From Desulfovibrio desulfuricans (GTDB lineage: Bacteria; Desulfobacterota; Desulfovibrionia; Desulfovibrionales; Desulfovibrionaceae), in NCBI GenBank assembly GCA_015062205.1, contig SUVB01000038.1:60319-124318 (forward strand): 64,000 nt of DNA. Reading direction: 5' to 3'. How positions within the stretch are numbered: position 1 is the first letter of the stretch; each line of letters starts with the position of its first letter. Positions 19,027 through 30,530 of this stretch are shown piece after piece. The position numbers were made by a program, and so were the translations under genes. The notes below the pieces were generated by a model. The model ran no database searches and was not told the DNA's origin. It was given only the letters and a program-made list of their open reading frames with translations.

Positions 19027-19494
19027 GCAATGCGCGACAGCGTGTTGCCCGGCCGCCGTGCGGCAGCGGGGAGCGCCATGCCCGGCGAAGACGAAATTTC
19101 CGGCGCAAGAACGGGACGCGTCTGACGGCCTTCGCCTGCATCCGTGCGGGACGGGATACCTCCAGGCCGAAACCCTGGGCAGCCCGGCAGGCTGCACCGG
19201 CATGCCCCCGGAACAGCGGAGAATCCTGTTTGTCTAAAATCGCACGGGCATGGGAGGGGTGCCGGAGAAAATCCTTTTGCGCCGCGCTGCAACGGTTTCA
19301 GGACAGCTTCCGCCTCATGGCGGGGGCATAGCCGGAGCGCCGGGATTTGACGCCCGCGCCTGCCGTGGAGCAATGCGTCCGGGCAAGGGAACAGCGCGGC
19401 CTCGGGGAAACGGCGGCCGCAGGCGGCAACCGGAGGGAAGACACACCGCGTCCAGCCCGGGCCGATAAGTGCAAAAAATATATGCGCAACAGAA
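19027..19494. other. Intergenic region without recognised gene
   Basis: About 470 G+C-rich bases between the FliS-like gene and the terminator of tRNA-Thr. Open frames are present on both strands, but none has a good start, coherent composition or recognisable motif. Confidence 0.4.
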
Positions 19495-19524
19495 AAGGGG
19501 TCACGGTTGCATCCGTAACCCCTT
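19495..19524 (-). terminator. Terminator of tRNA-Thr
   Basis: A 12-bp stem with one mismatch (AAGGGGTCACGG/CCGTAACCCCTT), nine bases beyond the 3' end of the tRNA. On the minus strand it is followed by TTCTGTTGCGC and a T-rich stretch. Confidence 0.6.
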
Positions 19525-19532
19525 GAAATAGC

Positions 19533-19608
19533 TGGAGCCCTTGATCAGGATTGAACTGATGACCTCATCCTTACCAAGGATGCACTCTACCGACTGAGCT
19601 ACAAGGGC
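19533..19608 (-). tRNA. tRNA-Thr (anticodon GGT)
   Basis: A 76-base tRNA with acceptor GCCCTTG/CAAGGGC, anticodon loop TTGGTAA giving GGT, and encoded CCA. It is a single-gene unit. Confidence 0.94.
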
Positions 19609-19696
19609 ATGTGACGGAGAAAGTTTTTATCCTAAAGGGGCGCGCTCCGTCAAGCGTCAGCAAGATTTTTTTGCGCGCGCATCCTGTTCTGTCGGC

Positions 19697-20281
19697 TCAG
19701 TGACCGATCAGCAGGCGGTGCAGCGCGCGGAACAGGGCCCGGCGCGCATGCGGCGCGGCGTGCGCATGCCGGCTCTCCTTGCGCGCCGCCAGTGCGAGGG
19801 CGCGCATGTCGTCCGGGGCGTGCGCGGCGGCGGGCCCTTCCGCGCCGTCTGCCGTCACTGTTTCCGGCGTACGGGGAAGCCGTGCGAGCAGGTCGGGCAG
19901 TTCCTCCTCGGCGGCGGCGAGCAGGCGGTCACGCCATTGTTCCGCCGTGTGCAGCGCCGCTGCGGCTGCCGCGGCCTTTGCCCGGCGCGCCTCCAGCGCT
20001 GCGCGGATGGGGGCCGGGTCCGTCCCGCGCATGAGACGCCCGATGAACTGCAATTGCCGGCGGCGGCCTTCGCGGTCACGGATGCGGGCATACAGGGCCA
20101 GCGCTTCGGCCAGGTCGGGCGGCAGGTTCAGTTCCCGCACTTCCTGCGGAGCGAGGCGCGTCAGGGCCTCCCCCAGTTCCTGCAGGGCAAGGCTGCGGCG
20201 TTTCTTTTCGGACCGGCTGGGCGCGGCGGGCGTCTCCGCGCATTCCCCGGCCTGCCACTGGTACTGTTTCTTGCGCGGCAT
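19697..20281 (-). CDS. darP: DarP/YjgA-family ribosome-associated protein (DUF615)
   Basis: A 194-residue basic protein. The hallmark SEKKRRSLALQELGEALTRL lies near the N-terminus, followed by NLPPDLAEALALYARIRDREGRRRQLQFIGRLMR, which closely resembles the E. coli dual-action ribosomal maturation protein (DarP/YjgA). That protein binds late 50S precursors and helps peptidyl-transferase-centre maturation. AGGAG precedes the ATG at 20281; an upstream ATG at 20308 is not supported. The central part is alanine-rich, as is common at this G+C content. Last gene of the mog-ubiA-darP series. Confidence 0.85.
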   Translation of the reverse strand: MPRKKQYQWQAGECAETPAAPSRSEKKRRSLALQELGEALTRLAPQEVRELNLPPDLAEALALYARIRDREGRRRQLQFIGRLMRGTDPAPIRAALEARRAKAAAAAAALHTAEQWRDRLLAAAEEELPDLLARLPRTPETVTADGAEGPAAAHAPDDMRALALAARKESRHAHAAPHARRALFRALHRLLIGH

Positions 20282-20323
20282 GACCGCTCCTGAACCGCAT
20301 CGCCGCAATGCGACGGGGCTGGA

Positions 20324-21274
20324 TTAGAGGTAGATGCCCAGCAGCACGCCGAGCAGCACCACAGGGGAGATGATGCCGTTCAGGGTGAAGAAGGCCGTGT
20401 TCACAAAACGCAGGTCCTGCGGGCGCATGAGGCGGTGCTCCGCAAACAGAAGGACGCTGATGCCGAGCCACAGCGCGTACCAGGGCCAGGACAGCCCGGC
20501 GGCGAATCCGGTCAGCAACAGGAAAAGCGACGTCATGATATGGGAAAAGGCGGCGATGAGCAGCGCGCTCTCGGCGCCGTAGCAGGCAGGCACGGAATAC
20601 AGGCCGAAGGCCGTGTCAAATTCCATATCCTGAAAGGCGTAATAGATGTCAAAGGCGGCCACCCAGAAGGTGACGGCGAAAAACAGCAGCACGGCGGGCA
20701 TGCCCGGCACGGCCGGCGTGACGGAGAGCCAGCCTGCCAGCGGCGCGAGGCCCAGCGTCGCGCCCAGCCAGAAGTGGCACAGCGGCGTGAAGCGCTTGAG
20801 CAGGCTGTAGGCGGCGGCAAACAGCAGCGCCGGGACGGAAAGCCACAGGCAGACCGTGTTCAGCGCCCCGCAGGCCAGCACGAAAACGGCGGCCATGAGC
20901 CAGCAGAAGGCTGTTGTCTGCCGGACGCTGATGGCCCCCGTGACGAGCGGGCGTTTGCATGTGCGCGGATTGTCGCGGTCAAAGGGCAGGTCCACCAGGC
21001 GATTGAAGGCCATGGCAAAGGAACGCGCCGCCACCATGCCGAGGGTCAGAAAGATCAGGCTGCGCGCCGGGGGCAGGCCGCCCGCCGCCAGAAAGGCCCC
21101 GGCCCAGGCATAGGGCAGGGCGAAGATGGAATGCTCGATCTTGACCATCCGGCAGATGTCGGCAAACTGACCGAACGGCGTGGAGAGGCCGGAAGCAGCC
21201 GCGGCGGAGGCGGCAGGCTCCTGCGTTTTCACCGTGGGCGAGTGATGCTGTTGGAAAAATGGAAAAAGACGCAT
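20324..21274 (-). CDS. ubiA: UbiA-family polyprenyltransferase
   Basis: A 316-residue integral membrane enzyme with eight or nine helices. Both aspartate-rich Mg-diphosphate motifs are intact: NRLVDLPFDRDNPRT (first) and YYAFQDMEFDTAFGL (second). It transfers an all-trans polyprenyl chain to an aromatic acid. Sulfate reducers of this group make menaquinone by the futalosine route, so the acceptor may be a futalosine-pathway naphthoate (MqnP role) rather than 4-hydroxybenzoate. That is inference. AAGGAG lies upstream of the ATG. The start is nine bases after the MogA-like gene stop, so the two are co-transcribed. Confidence 0.85.
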   Translation of the reverse strand: MRLFPFFQQHHSPTVKTQEPAASAAAASGLSTPFGQFADICRMVKIEHSIFALPYAWAGAFLAAGGLPPARSLIFLTLGMVAARSFAMAFNRLVDLPFDRDNPRTCKRPLVTGAISVRQTTAFCWLMAAVFVLACGALNTVCLWLSVPALLFAAAYSLLKRFTPLCHFWLGATLGLAPLAGWLSVTPAVPGMPAVLLFFAVTFWVAAFDIYYAFQDMEFDTAFGLYSVPACYGAESALLIAAFSHIMTSLFLLLTGFAAGLSWPWYALWLGISVLLFAEHRLMRPQDLRFVNTAFFTLNGIISPVVLLGVLLGIYL

Positions 21275-21283
21275 GACGTCTCC

Positions 21284-22066
21284 TTATTGTGCGCCGCAGT
21301 CGGCGGGGTCGCCCTGCAGTTTGGCCAGCGCGTGCGGCAGGGCGGGCAGGACAGCGGCCAGGTTTTCCTCAACGGCCTTGCGGCTGCCCGGCAGGTTGAT
21401 GATGATGCTGCGCCCCAGCGTTCCCGCCGCCGCGCGGGAGATGACGGCGTGCGGCGTCTTGGCGAGGCTTGCGGCCAGCATGGCCTGAGTGAACCCCGGC
21501 AGGGGCGCGTCCAGCAGCGCGGCCGTGACCTGCGGCGTGATGTCGCGCGGTGAAAGCCCCGTGCCGCCCGTGGTGCAGATGCAGTCATAGCCCTGATGGA
21601 GAGCCAGCTCCGTGAGCAGAGCGCGCAATCGGGGCGCCTCGTCGGGCAGCAGAAAGCCCTGGCTGTGACACAGGGGCAGGGCGGCGGCCGCCAGTGCGGC
21701 GATGGCCGGGCCGCTCGCATCCTCGCGCAGGCCGTGCGCGCCCTTGTCCGAAAGGGTGACCCAGGCAAGGCTGTAGCCTTCCTTGCGCGGGGCGGCGTCC
21801 AGCGGGCCGTCGCGCACGTCCGCCAGCGCCGTGAGCAGGGGGCAGTCCGCGGCATGCCCGCCGGCGACGGGCAGCCATGCTTTCCCGGTCACGGCAAACA
21901 GCGGCGTGCCGTCGGGCGCGCAAAGGCGCGTGCCCACAGACAGCAGCGCCGCCTCCCGAAGAACGCGGGAAGCTGCGGCGTGTCCGCGGATGTCCGCCGC
22001 GTCGTCGGGACGCAGGGGCAGGCATTGACCCTGTGCGCAGGCGTGGATGTGTAACGGCAACTTCAT
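21284..22066 (-). CDS. MogA/MoaB-family molybdenum cofactor protein with N-terminal extension
   Basis: A 260-residue protein. The second half is a MogA/MoaB-type molybdopterin-binding domain: WVTLSDKGAHG at its start, then CICTTGGTGLSPRDITPQ and NLPGSRKAVEENLAAVLPALPHAL. Such domains adenylylate molybdopterin before metal insertion. The first 95 residues (MKLPLHIHACAQGQ..., ending near AWLPVAGG) are not part of that fold and contain conserved-looking glycine turns. They may be a small beta-domain related to cofactor or metal handling, but I do not recognise them. GGAG precedes the ATG at 22066. Confidence 0.8.
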   Translation of the reverse strand: MKLPLHIHACAQGQCLPLRPDDAADIRGHAAASRVLREAALLSVGTRLCAPDGTPLFAVTGKAWLPVAGGHAADCPLLTALADVRDGPLDAAPRKEGYSLAWVTLSDKGAHGLREDASGPAIAALAAAALPLCHSQGFLLPDEAPRLRALLTELALHQGYDCICTTGGTGLSPRDITPQVTAALLDAPLPGFTQAMLAASLAKTPHAVISRAAAGTLGRSIIINLPGSRKAVEENLAAVLPALPHALAKLQGDPADCGAQ

Positions 22067-22262
22067 GCACTGCTCCGCCCTGAAGGGGCTTTCGCTTGCC
22101 CCGTCTGACCGCCGCAGCGACAGGACGCGGCGGTGAAAAGGGCTCTGCCGGAAATGATGATTGTAGCCGCAAGCGCAATAGGTTACAAGTGGACGATGCA
22201 AGGGAGGCCGCCGTGCCCCGGCAAGGTCCGTCCCGGCTTGTCCCACGTACCAAGGAGTCTCC

Positions 22263-22763
22263 ATGAGCACGCGCAGTCAGGATTGCACGGACAACCTGAA
22301 ACTTCTCGGCTCGGGCCGCCTCCCGACGCCCGAGAACGGCCCCGGCGTCGCCCTGCTGGAGGCCTTTCCCAACCGTTTCCCCCAGCGGCCCTATATCGTC
22401 AGCATCAGCTTTCCCGAATTCACTTCGCTGTGTCCGGTGACGGGGCAGCCGGATTTCGGCGTCATCAGCGTGGAATACGTGCCTGACCGGCTGTGTGTGG
22501 AATCCAAGAGCTTCAAGCTCTACATGTTTGCCTTCCGCAATCATCAGTCGTTTATGGAAACCATCACCAATACGGTGCTGGAGGATCTGCGCGTCCTGCT
22601 GGACCCCTGCTGGTGCCGGGTCAAGGGCCTGTTCGCGCCGCGCGGGGGCACGCGCATCCATGTCTTTGCGGAATCCTTCAAGGAGATGCCCGCAGAGCAG
22701 AACAGCCGTGTCCGTGAAGCCGTGGCCGCGTGGAGGGGGGAAGCGGACCCCCACCGCCCGTAG
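22263..22763 (+). CDS. queF: NADPH-dependent 7-cyano-7-deazaguanine reductase
   Basis: A 166-residue unimodular (type I) QueF that reduces preQ0 to preQ1 in queuosine synthesis, a T-fold enzyme. The catalytic Cys57 and Asp64 lie in SLCPVTGQPDFG, and the family signature ESKSFKLYMFAFRNHQSFME follows around residues 81-100. GGAG in front of the ATG at good distance supports the start. It is divergent from the MogA-like gene and precedes murJ on the same strand. Confidence 0.95.
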   Translation: MSTRSQDCTDNLKLLGSGRLPTPENGPGVALLEAFPNRFPQRPYIVSISFPEFTSLCPVTGQPDFGVISVEYVPDRLCVESKSFKLYMFAFRNHQSFMETITNTVLEDLRVLLDPCWCRVKGLFAPRGGTRIHVFAESFKEMPAEQNSRVREAVAAWRGEADPHRP

Positions 22764-22806
22764 TTTCCCCGGCGCAGTGGCTTGGACGCGTCATAAGGCG
22801 GGTGCG

Positions 22807-24489
22807 GTGCGGCTGCATACGGATGCGCACGATACGGGGCGGGATTGCAGCCCCGGCCCTGAAGAGGACAGCCCGACGGGCGGGCTGGCGCGGACGGCGG
22901 CCCTGCTGGGCGGCTTCGCGCTTGCCTCGCGCCTGCTGGGGCTGGCGCGGGACATGTGCATGGCCTGGCTGCTGGGCGGCGGCGCGGCGGCGGACGCTCT
23001 GGTGGCGGCCATGCGCCTGCCGCATGTGCTCCGCCGTCTGCTGGGCGAGGGCTCTCTCTCCATGACGATGACGGCCTGCCTTGTGCGCCTCGCGCGGCAG
23101 CCGCAAGACAGCGCCAAGCGCGACATGCGCGCCCTGTCCGCCGCGCTGGCGCTCCGGCTCGGCGCGCTGCTGGGCGCGCTGACGCTGCTGGGTCTGCTGG
23201 CCGCGCCCTGGATCACAGGCCTGCTGGCTCCCGGCTTCAGCGGCCCGCAGCGCGAGGCGGCTGTGGAGCTCATGCGCGTTTGCCTTCCCTACGTGCCCGC
23301 TGCGGTCATGGCTGCGCTGGGTATGGCCTTTCTGCACAGTCTGGGCATATTCTGGTTGCCGGCATTTTCTCCTGTGCTGTTCAATCTCGTGCTGCTGGCA
23401 TTTGCCGGTGTGGCCGGCCTGGGGCTGCTGCCCCCGGCCTTCGCTCTGGCGATGGGCATGACCTGCGGCGGCGTGGCGCAGTGGCTGGCACAGTGGCTGG
23501 CCGTGCGCCGCCTGCTGCCCGGCGCGTTGAAAGCGCCGGGCAGCGCGGAGCGGGCTGGCGGACGTTCCCGTACGGCCCGAATGGCCTGGGGCTGCCTGCG
23601 GCGCATCCCGGCAGGTCTGCTGGGCGCTTCCGCGCCGCAGCTGGCCATGCTGGCGGCTATGGCCCTGGCTTCAGGCCTGGGGCAGGGACAGGTTTCCGCG
23701 TTGTATTATGCCGAGCGCCTGCTGGAATTGCCGCTGGGGCTGGTGGGCGTGTGCCTCGGCATGGCCAGCCTGCCCACCCTGAGCCGCCTTGCGGCCCGGG
23801 GAGAGACGGCGCGCTTCGAGGAGCAGCTGGCTGCGGCCCTGCGTCTGACCCTGCTGCTGATTCTTCCCGCCGCCGCGGGCTTGTGGGCCGTGGGGCCGCG
23901 CCTGATTGAAGGGCTGTTCTCTCACGGCGCGTTTGACGACAGGGCCGCATATGAAACGGGGATGGCGCTTTGGGCCTACCTGCCCGGCTTGCCCGCCTTC
24001 GCGGTGAACAGGCCGCTGCTGTCCGCCTGCAATGCCCTGGGCGCTGCACGACGCACGGCGGTTAGTTCCGTGGGTTCCGTGGCGGTCACGCTTGTGGCTG
24101 GGATGGTCCTGATGCGCAGTCTTTCCGGGGGCGTGGGTGTCATGGCCCCGGCCCTGGCCGTGAGCCTGGGCCTGTGGACGCAGACGGGGCTGCTGCTCCG
24201 TATCTTGGGCGGCGCATTGCGCGCCGCAGGCGGCACGGGAAGCGAGGAACGCCGCTGGCTGCCGCGTCCGGCGCAGGTGTTGCGGCAAGCTCTGGCGGCG
24301 CTGGCGGCTTGTCTGGCTGCCTGGCTGCTGCTGGAACTCCTGCATGCGCGCGGCCTCTGGACAGGTCTGGTCTGCGCCGTCGCAAGCGGCGCCGCAGCCT
24401 GGTGCACATGCCTGTGGGTGTTGCGGGACGGGGATTTTCTGGCTCTTGTCCGTACCGTATGCCGTCTGAAGCCCGGGCGGCATGCGTGA
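22807..24489 (+). CDS. murJ: Lipid II flippase MurJ
   Basis: A MOP-superfamily protein of about 560 residues with 14 predicted membrane helices, which moves lipid II across the inner membrane for peptidoglycan synthesis. Family features: SRLLGLARDMCMAWLLG in helix 1, AADALVAAMRLPHVLRRLLGEGSLSMTMTACLV (the RRLLGEG loop is nearly invariant), and SALYYAERLLELPLGLVGVCLGMASLPTLSRLA. The start is uncertain. GTG at 22807 with a weak AAGGCGGG upstream gives a 27-residue soluble lead; GTG at 22777 is an alternative. The upstream open frame overlapping queF is not real. Confidence 0.9.
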   Translation: MRLHTDAHDTGRDCSPGPEEDSPTGGLARTAALLGGFALASRLLGLARDMCMAWLLGGGAAADALVAAMRLPHVLRRLLGEGSLSMTMTACLVRLARQPQDSAKRDMRALSAALALRLGALLGALTLLGLLAAPWITGLLAPGFSGPQREAAVELMRVCLPYVPAAVMAALGMAFLHSLGIFWLPAFSPVLFNLVLLAFAGVAGLGLLPPAFALAMGMTCGGVAQWLAQWLAVRRLLPGALKAPGSAERAGGRSRTARMAWGCLRRIPAGLLGASAPQLAMLAAMALASGLGQGQVSALYYAERLLELPLGLVGVCLGMASLPTLSRLAARGETARFEEQLAAALRLTLLLILPAAAGLWAVGPRLIEGLFSHGAFDDRAAYETGMALWAYLPGLPAFAVNRPLLSACNALGAARRTAVSSVGSVAVTLVAGMVLMRSLSGGVGVMAPALAVSLGLWTQTGLLLRILGGALRAAGGTGSEERRWLPRPAQVLRQALAALAACLAAWLLLELLHARGLWTGLVCAVASGAAAWCTCLWVLRDGDFLALVRTVCRLKPGRHA

Positions 24490-24891
24490 GCGTTTGTCGG
24501 GGCAGGTCTGCGGCAGCTCGTGCCGTCCGGCCTGCACCGCCTGCGCTTGGCGTTTGAGGGATTGTGACGGCCGGCGGAAGCCCGTCGGGCCTCCCGCGGC
24601 CCGGGCCGCCGAAAAACCGGACGGCTGCGCGCAAACCGCGTTGCTGTCCGGCTGCGGTCCGCAGGGAGCAACGGCGTGTTTTTTGCGGGAGAGCTTCTCC
24701 CGTTCTCGAGGGGGGGGACGTCCCCGAAAGCCCGTCATTCTTGACGCGGCGGGAGCAGCATTCTACAACTACCGCCGATGTGCCGACAACTGCGGATTGG
24801 GATGGCATCGTCCTGCGTCGTGTTGCGCGGATGTGTCCCCATGCGGAATGCGTGCGGTTACTGTGCAGATGTTATTTTGCTTGAGGACGCT
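24490..24891. other. Intergenic region with a G8 run
   Basis: No gene is recognised between murJ and the membrane sensor-like gene. A run of eight G (24710-24717) stands out about 175 bases before the next start codon. The rest is G+C-rich without clear promoter matches. Confidence 0.35.
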
Positions 24892-25983
24892 ATGAACTCG
24901 GATCTTGCTGCCAAATATATGGTCACGCCGGGGCTGCGCCGGGGCGCGGCTCTGGCGGTCTGGGCGGCGCTATTGCTGCTGTTTTTGGCGCTGGGCGTCT
25001 GGAACATCAATGAAGACAGGCAGGAGGCGGAAAATCGCCTGAGCAGCGAGGCCGGACGCATGGCGGCGCAACTGGCGGGCCTGCTTTCGCTGCCCGCGTG
25101 GGAACTGGACGAGCTGACAGCGCGCGCCATCGTCATGGCCGCCATGGAGGACCAGTCCATTTACGCCGTCAAGGTGCAGGGCCCGCGGGGCATGCTTGAG
25201 GGGCAGCGGCGCAACTATCAGTGGGAATCCGTTCCCTGGGATGGCGAGATCATGGAAAACAGCGTGCAGGGCATGAATCCGCTGCAGCTGGAGGGCCGCC
25301 CCGTCGGTTCGGTGGAAGTGTACCTTTCTCCCCGCCTGTCTGACGAGGATCTGGCCCAGAAGGCGCGCCGCGAGGTCGTGCGGTTCTGCCTCTGCGCGTT
25401 CGGCTGCACGGCGGCCCTGCTGGCCCTGCTGTGGCAGTGGGGGGATATGGCTCTGCTGCGACAATTCCTGCGGGAGCGTTTGCGCAGGAAGGACGACGAA
25501 ACCGCGGCAGAGGCGTCCGCAGGCGGGGACTCCGCTGTTCCCGCGCCCGCCGCGGTGCCGGACGGGGCGGAACCACCAGCCTTCTGCGCCCTGCGGGATG
25601 ACGTGGCGGCCGGGGCCGTCGTCAGCGCCGATCTGGGGCGGGCTTTTCTGCTGCGGCGGCCCGAAGCCTGGCGCATTACGGCCGGGCTGTTCGGGCAGAC
25701 CTTTGCCCATGCGCCGGCCCTGCTGGCGCGGTTGTATGAGGCCGATGACGCCGCCAACCTGTGCCGCCTCGGCTATATTCTGGAACGGGCGGCTCCCAGC
25801 GTGGGGGCGGAACGCCTGTCCGTCGCGGCCCATGCCATGCAGGCGGCCCTGAATGATCCGGAATGCGACGCCGTGGCGCTGGCCGTGGAAGAATGCGCCG
25901 TGACGCTGCAGGAAGCGCTGGAGGCCCTGAAGGGCGCGCACAGTACGGCCGCAGCCGGGCGGGCCGCCCGGACGGAGCCGTAG
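24892..25983 (+). CDS. Membrane protein with periplasmic sensor-like region and degenerate HPt-like domain
   Basis: A 363-residue protein with two membrane helices (about 22-39 and 165-182). They frame a periplasmic region of about 125 residues resembling the small sensor of two-component kinases. A basic, then Ala/Pro-rich linker (residues 190-225) leads to a helical C-terminal domain. Its segment RLGYILERAAPSVGAERL lines up with the HPt consensus around the phosphorylated histidine, but that histidine is a tyrosine here (Tyr295), so phosphotransfer is unlikely. GAGG lies before the ATG at 24892; the earlier open frame is unsupported. The stop is 21 bases before ftsY, so the two are probably co-transcribed. 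Function unknown. Confidence 0.7.
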   Translation: MNSDLAAKYMVTPGLRRGAALAVWAALLLLFLALGVWNINEDRQEAENRLSSEAGRMAAQLAGLLSLPAWELDELTARAIVMAAMEDQSIYAVKVQGPRGMLEGQRRNYQWESVPWDGEIMENSVQGMNPLQLEGRPVGSVEVYLSPRLSDEDLAQKARREVVRFCLCAFGCTAALLALLWQWGDMALLRQFLRERLRRKDDETAAEASAGGDSAVPAPAAVPDGAEPPAFCALRDDVAAGAVVSADLGRAFLLRRPEAWRITAGLFGQTFAHAPALLARLYEADDAANLCRLGYILERAAPSVGAERLSVAAHAMQAALNDPECDAVALAVEECAVTLQEALEALKGAHSTAAAGRAARTEP

Positions 25984-26004
25984 CAAGGGGCCGGAGGGAG
26001 AACT

Positions 26005-27408
26005 ATGGGATTTTTCACTGCCATCAGGAAGATGTTCGGCGGCGGGGAACAGCCGCAGGGCGGCGCGCAGCCTGACACTGCGCCCGAAGCGGGGGGCGGC
26101 GGCGCGGCATCCCCGGTTTCGGACGGCGGCCCCGGCGCCGCTCCCGTCGCCCCCCCGGCGGAGGCGGCCGCAGCGCCCGTTGCGGAATCCCCGGATGACG
26201 CCGCGCTGACCCTGCGCCTGCGCGGGGCCGAACCGCGCCTTTCCGCATGGCTGGCCGTCATCCTGGACGGTGTGGAGGAGGCCGGCGACCTGCTCTGGCG
26301 GCGGCTGCTTTTCCTGTTGCGTTCGCTGGACGCGCCCGAGGCCGAAGCGCGGACCTTTGTGCGCGAATTTCGGGAATGGCTGGAGCGCATGGGATACCGG
26401 CAGGTGGAGGAATTCCGCTCCGAGCTGCAGTATCGCTTGGCGCTGGCGCTGGACCTGGAGGACGAGGAAGACGAGCGCAGCCGCCTGTTCGTGAAGATCA
26501 GCGAGGGGCTTTCCCGCACGCGCGAGCAGCTTTCCAGGGGGCTGGACGCGCTGTTCGCCGGGCATGGCGAACTGGATGACGCCTTCTGGGAGGAACTGGA
26601 AGAACTCTTCATCATGGCCGATCTGGGTTATGAACCGGCCCTGGAGCTGGTGGAACGCCTCAAGGAGCGCGCCCGCAGGGAAAAGGTGACGGAAGCGGCA
26701 AAGGTGCGCGGGCTGCTCATGGCCGAAGTGGAGGAGATTTTCCGCGCGCCGCGCCGCATTACGGCCGTGAATCCGCCGGAAGTGGTGCTGATGATCGGCG
26801 TCAACGGCGTGGGCAAGACCACCACCATCGCCAAGCTGGCCCACCGCGACCGCATGCAGGGCAAGAAGGTCATGATTGCCGCGGCGGACACCTTCCGCGC
26901 GGCGGCCATTGAGCAGCTGCAGGTCTGGGCCGAGCGCGCGGGCGCGCTGTTCCACGCCAGGGCCGCTGGCTCCGACCCGGCCTCCGTGGCCTATGAAGCC
27001 ATGGACCGCGCCGTGCAGGAGGGCGTGGACGTGCTCTATGTGGATACGGCAGGCCGCTTGCAGACCAAGGTCAACCTTATGGAGGAACTGGGCAAGATAC
27101 GGCAGGTGCTGGGCAAAAAGCACGAAGGCGCGCCGCACCGCAGCATACTGGTCATCGACGCCACCACCGGGCAGAACGCCCTGTCGCAGACCAGGCTCTT
27201 CAAGGAGGCGGCGGGCGTGGACGAGCTCATTCTCACCAAGCTGGACGGCACGGCCAAGGGCGGCGTGGCCATTGCCGTGGCCCTGCAGCACCATTTGCCC
27301 ATCACCTACGTGGGTCTGGGCGAGAAGATGGAAGACTTGCGCCCCTTTAACGGCGGCGACTACGCGCGCGCCCTCCTGGGCGTGAAGGAAGGGGCGCCCG
27401 CGCAATAG
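26005..27408 (+). CDS. ftsY: Signal recognition particle receptor FtsY
   Basis: A 467-residue SRP-type GTPase that docks ribosome-SRP complexes at the inner membrane. An N-terminal amphipathic start ([13 protein letters not shown]) and a long Ala/Pro/Gly-rich acidic A region precede the NG domain. The GTPase motifs are complete: [16 protein letters not shown], the insertion-box [28 protein letters not shown] and the closing [20 protein letters not shown] lies before the ATG. The variable A region is long, as is usual in Desulfovibrio. It converges with clpB across the palindromic terminator at 27480-27505. Confidence 0.96.
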   Translation: MGFFTAIRKMFGGGEQPQGGAQPDTAPEAGGGGAASPVSDGGPGAAPVAPPAEAAAAPVAESPDDAALTLRLRGAEPRLSAWLAVILDGVEEAGDLLWRRLLFLLRSLDAPEAEARTFVREFREWLERMGYRQVEEFRSELQYRLALALDLEDEEDERSRLFVKISEGLSRTREQLSRGLDALFAGHGELDDAFWEELEELFIMADLGYEPALELVERLKERARREKVTEAAKVRGLLMAEVEEIFRAPRRITAVNPPEVVLMIGVNGVGKTTTIAKLAHRDRMQGKKVMIAAADTFRAAAIEQLQVWAERAGALFHARAAGSDPASVAYEAMDRAVQEGVDVLYVDTAGRLQTKVNLMEELGKIRQVLGKKHEGAPHRSILVIDATTGQNALSQTRLFKEAAGVDELILTKLDGTAKGGVAIAVALQHHLPITYVGLGEKMEDLRPFNGGDYARALLGVKEGAPAQ

Positions 27409-27479
27409 GGGAAACGGCCGCCATGCGCGGCGCTGCCGCCGCGCGCGTGTTCCGCGTTTGCGGCGGCGCAGGGAAGCAA

Positions 27480-27505
27480 AAAGGCCGGGGCATGCCCCGG
27501 CCTTT
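27480..27505. terminator. Bidirectional terminator between ftsY and clpB
   Basis: A perfect 26-base palindrome AAAGGCCGGGGCA with its complement, flanked by an A run on the left and CTTTCCC on the right, located between two convergent stop codons. Confidence 0.75.
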
Positions 27506-27529
27506 CCCTGTTGCAGAGGGCAGCGGACA

Positions 27530-30124
<2,595 letters not shown>

Positions 30125-30195
30125 GACAGCTTGCCTCCTCCACAGGCCCGCGCGGGGCGGGCGAAATGCCTGCCGACGGGGAACGCCCGCCGGCT

Positions 30196-30513
30196 TCAGT
30201 CTTCTTCAAAGCGGCGCAGGCGCTGCACCATGCGTTCCAGCGCGTCGATGCGCTCCAGCAGGTCCACAATGATGGTGCCGCCCAGCACGGGCAACTCGAA
30301 ATCGCAGCAGATACGCTCCAGCTTGCGCACGCGGTAGATGTCCGCATCGCGGAAAAGACGCTGTTGCGTGGCTCCGGCAAGGACTTCCAGCCAGCCGAGC
30401 CCCAGCAACTCATCCAAGCGTTCCGGCGCGATGCCGGTGGCCCGTATGAATTCCTCGCGCACCATGACCGCGGAAGGCGCAGGCAGCGAAGGTTTTTTCG
30501 GCGTCATGCTCAT
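30196..30513 (-). CDS. cbpM: CbpM-like chaperone modulator
   Basis: A 105-residue protein of the CbpM/MerR-like family. It begins with [25 protein letters not shown], ends with a long helix ([18 protein letters not shown]), and has the [19 protein letters not shown] segment between. In enterobacteria CbpM binds the J-domain of CbpA and inhibits it. Here it lies directly after a CbpA-type J-protein gene (17 bases), which supports the call. In some deltaproteobacteria the same position is occupied by a MerR-type regulator; the DNA-binding wing is not obvious here. Confidence 0.75.
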   Translation of the reverse strand: MSMTPKKPSLPAPSAVMVREEFIRATGIAPERLDELLGLGWLEVLAGATQQRLFRDADIYRVRKLERICCDFELPVLGGTIIVDLLERIDALERMVQRLRRFEED

Positions 30514-30530
30514 TGTTCACTCCTCCGGCC

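Noticed and set aside
22133..22486. Plus-strand frame starting before queF
   Set aside because: Overlaps queF in another frame and has no motif.
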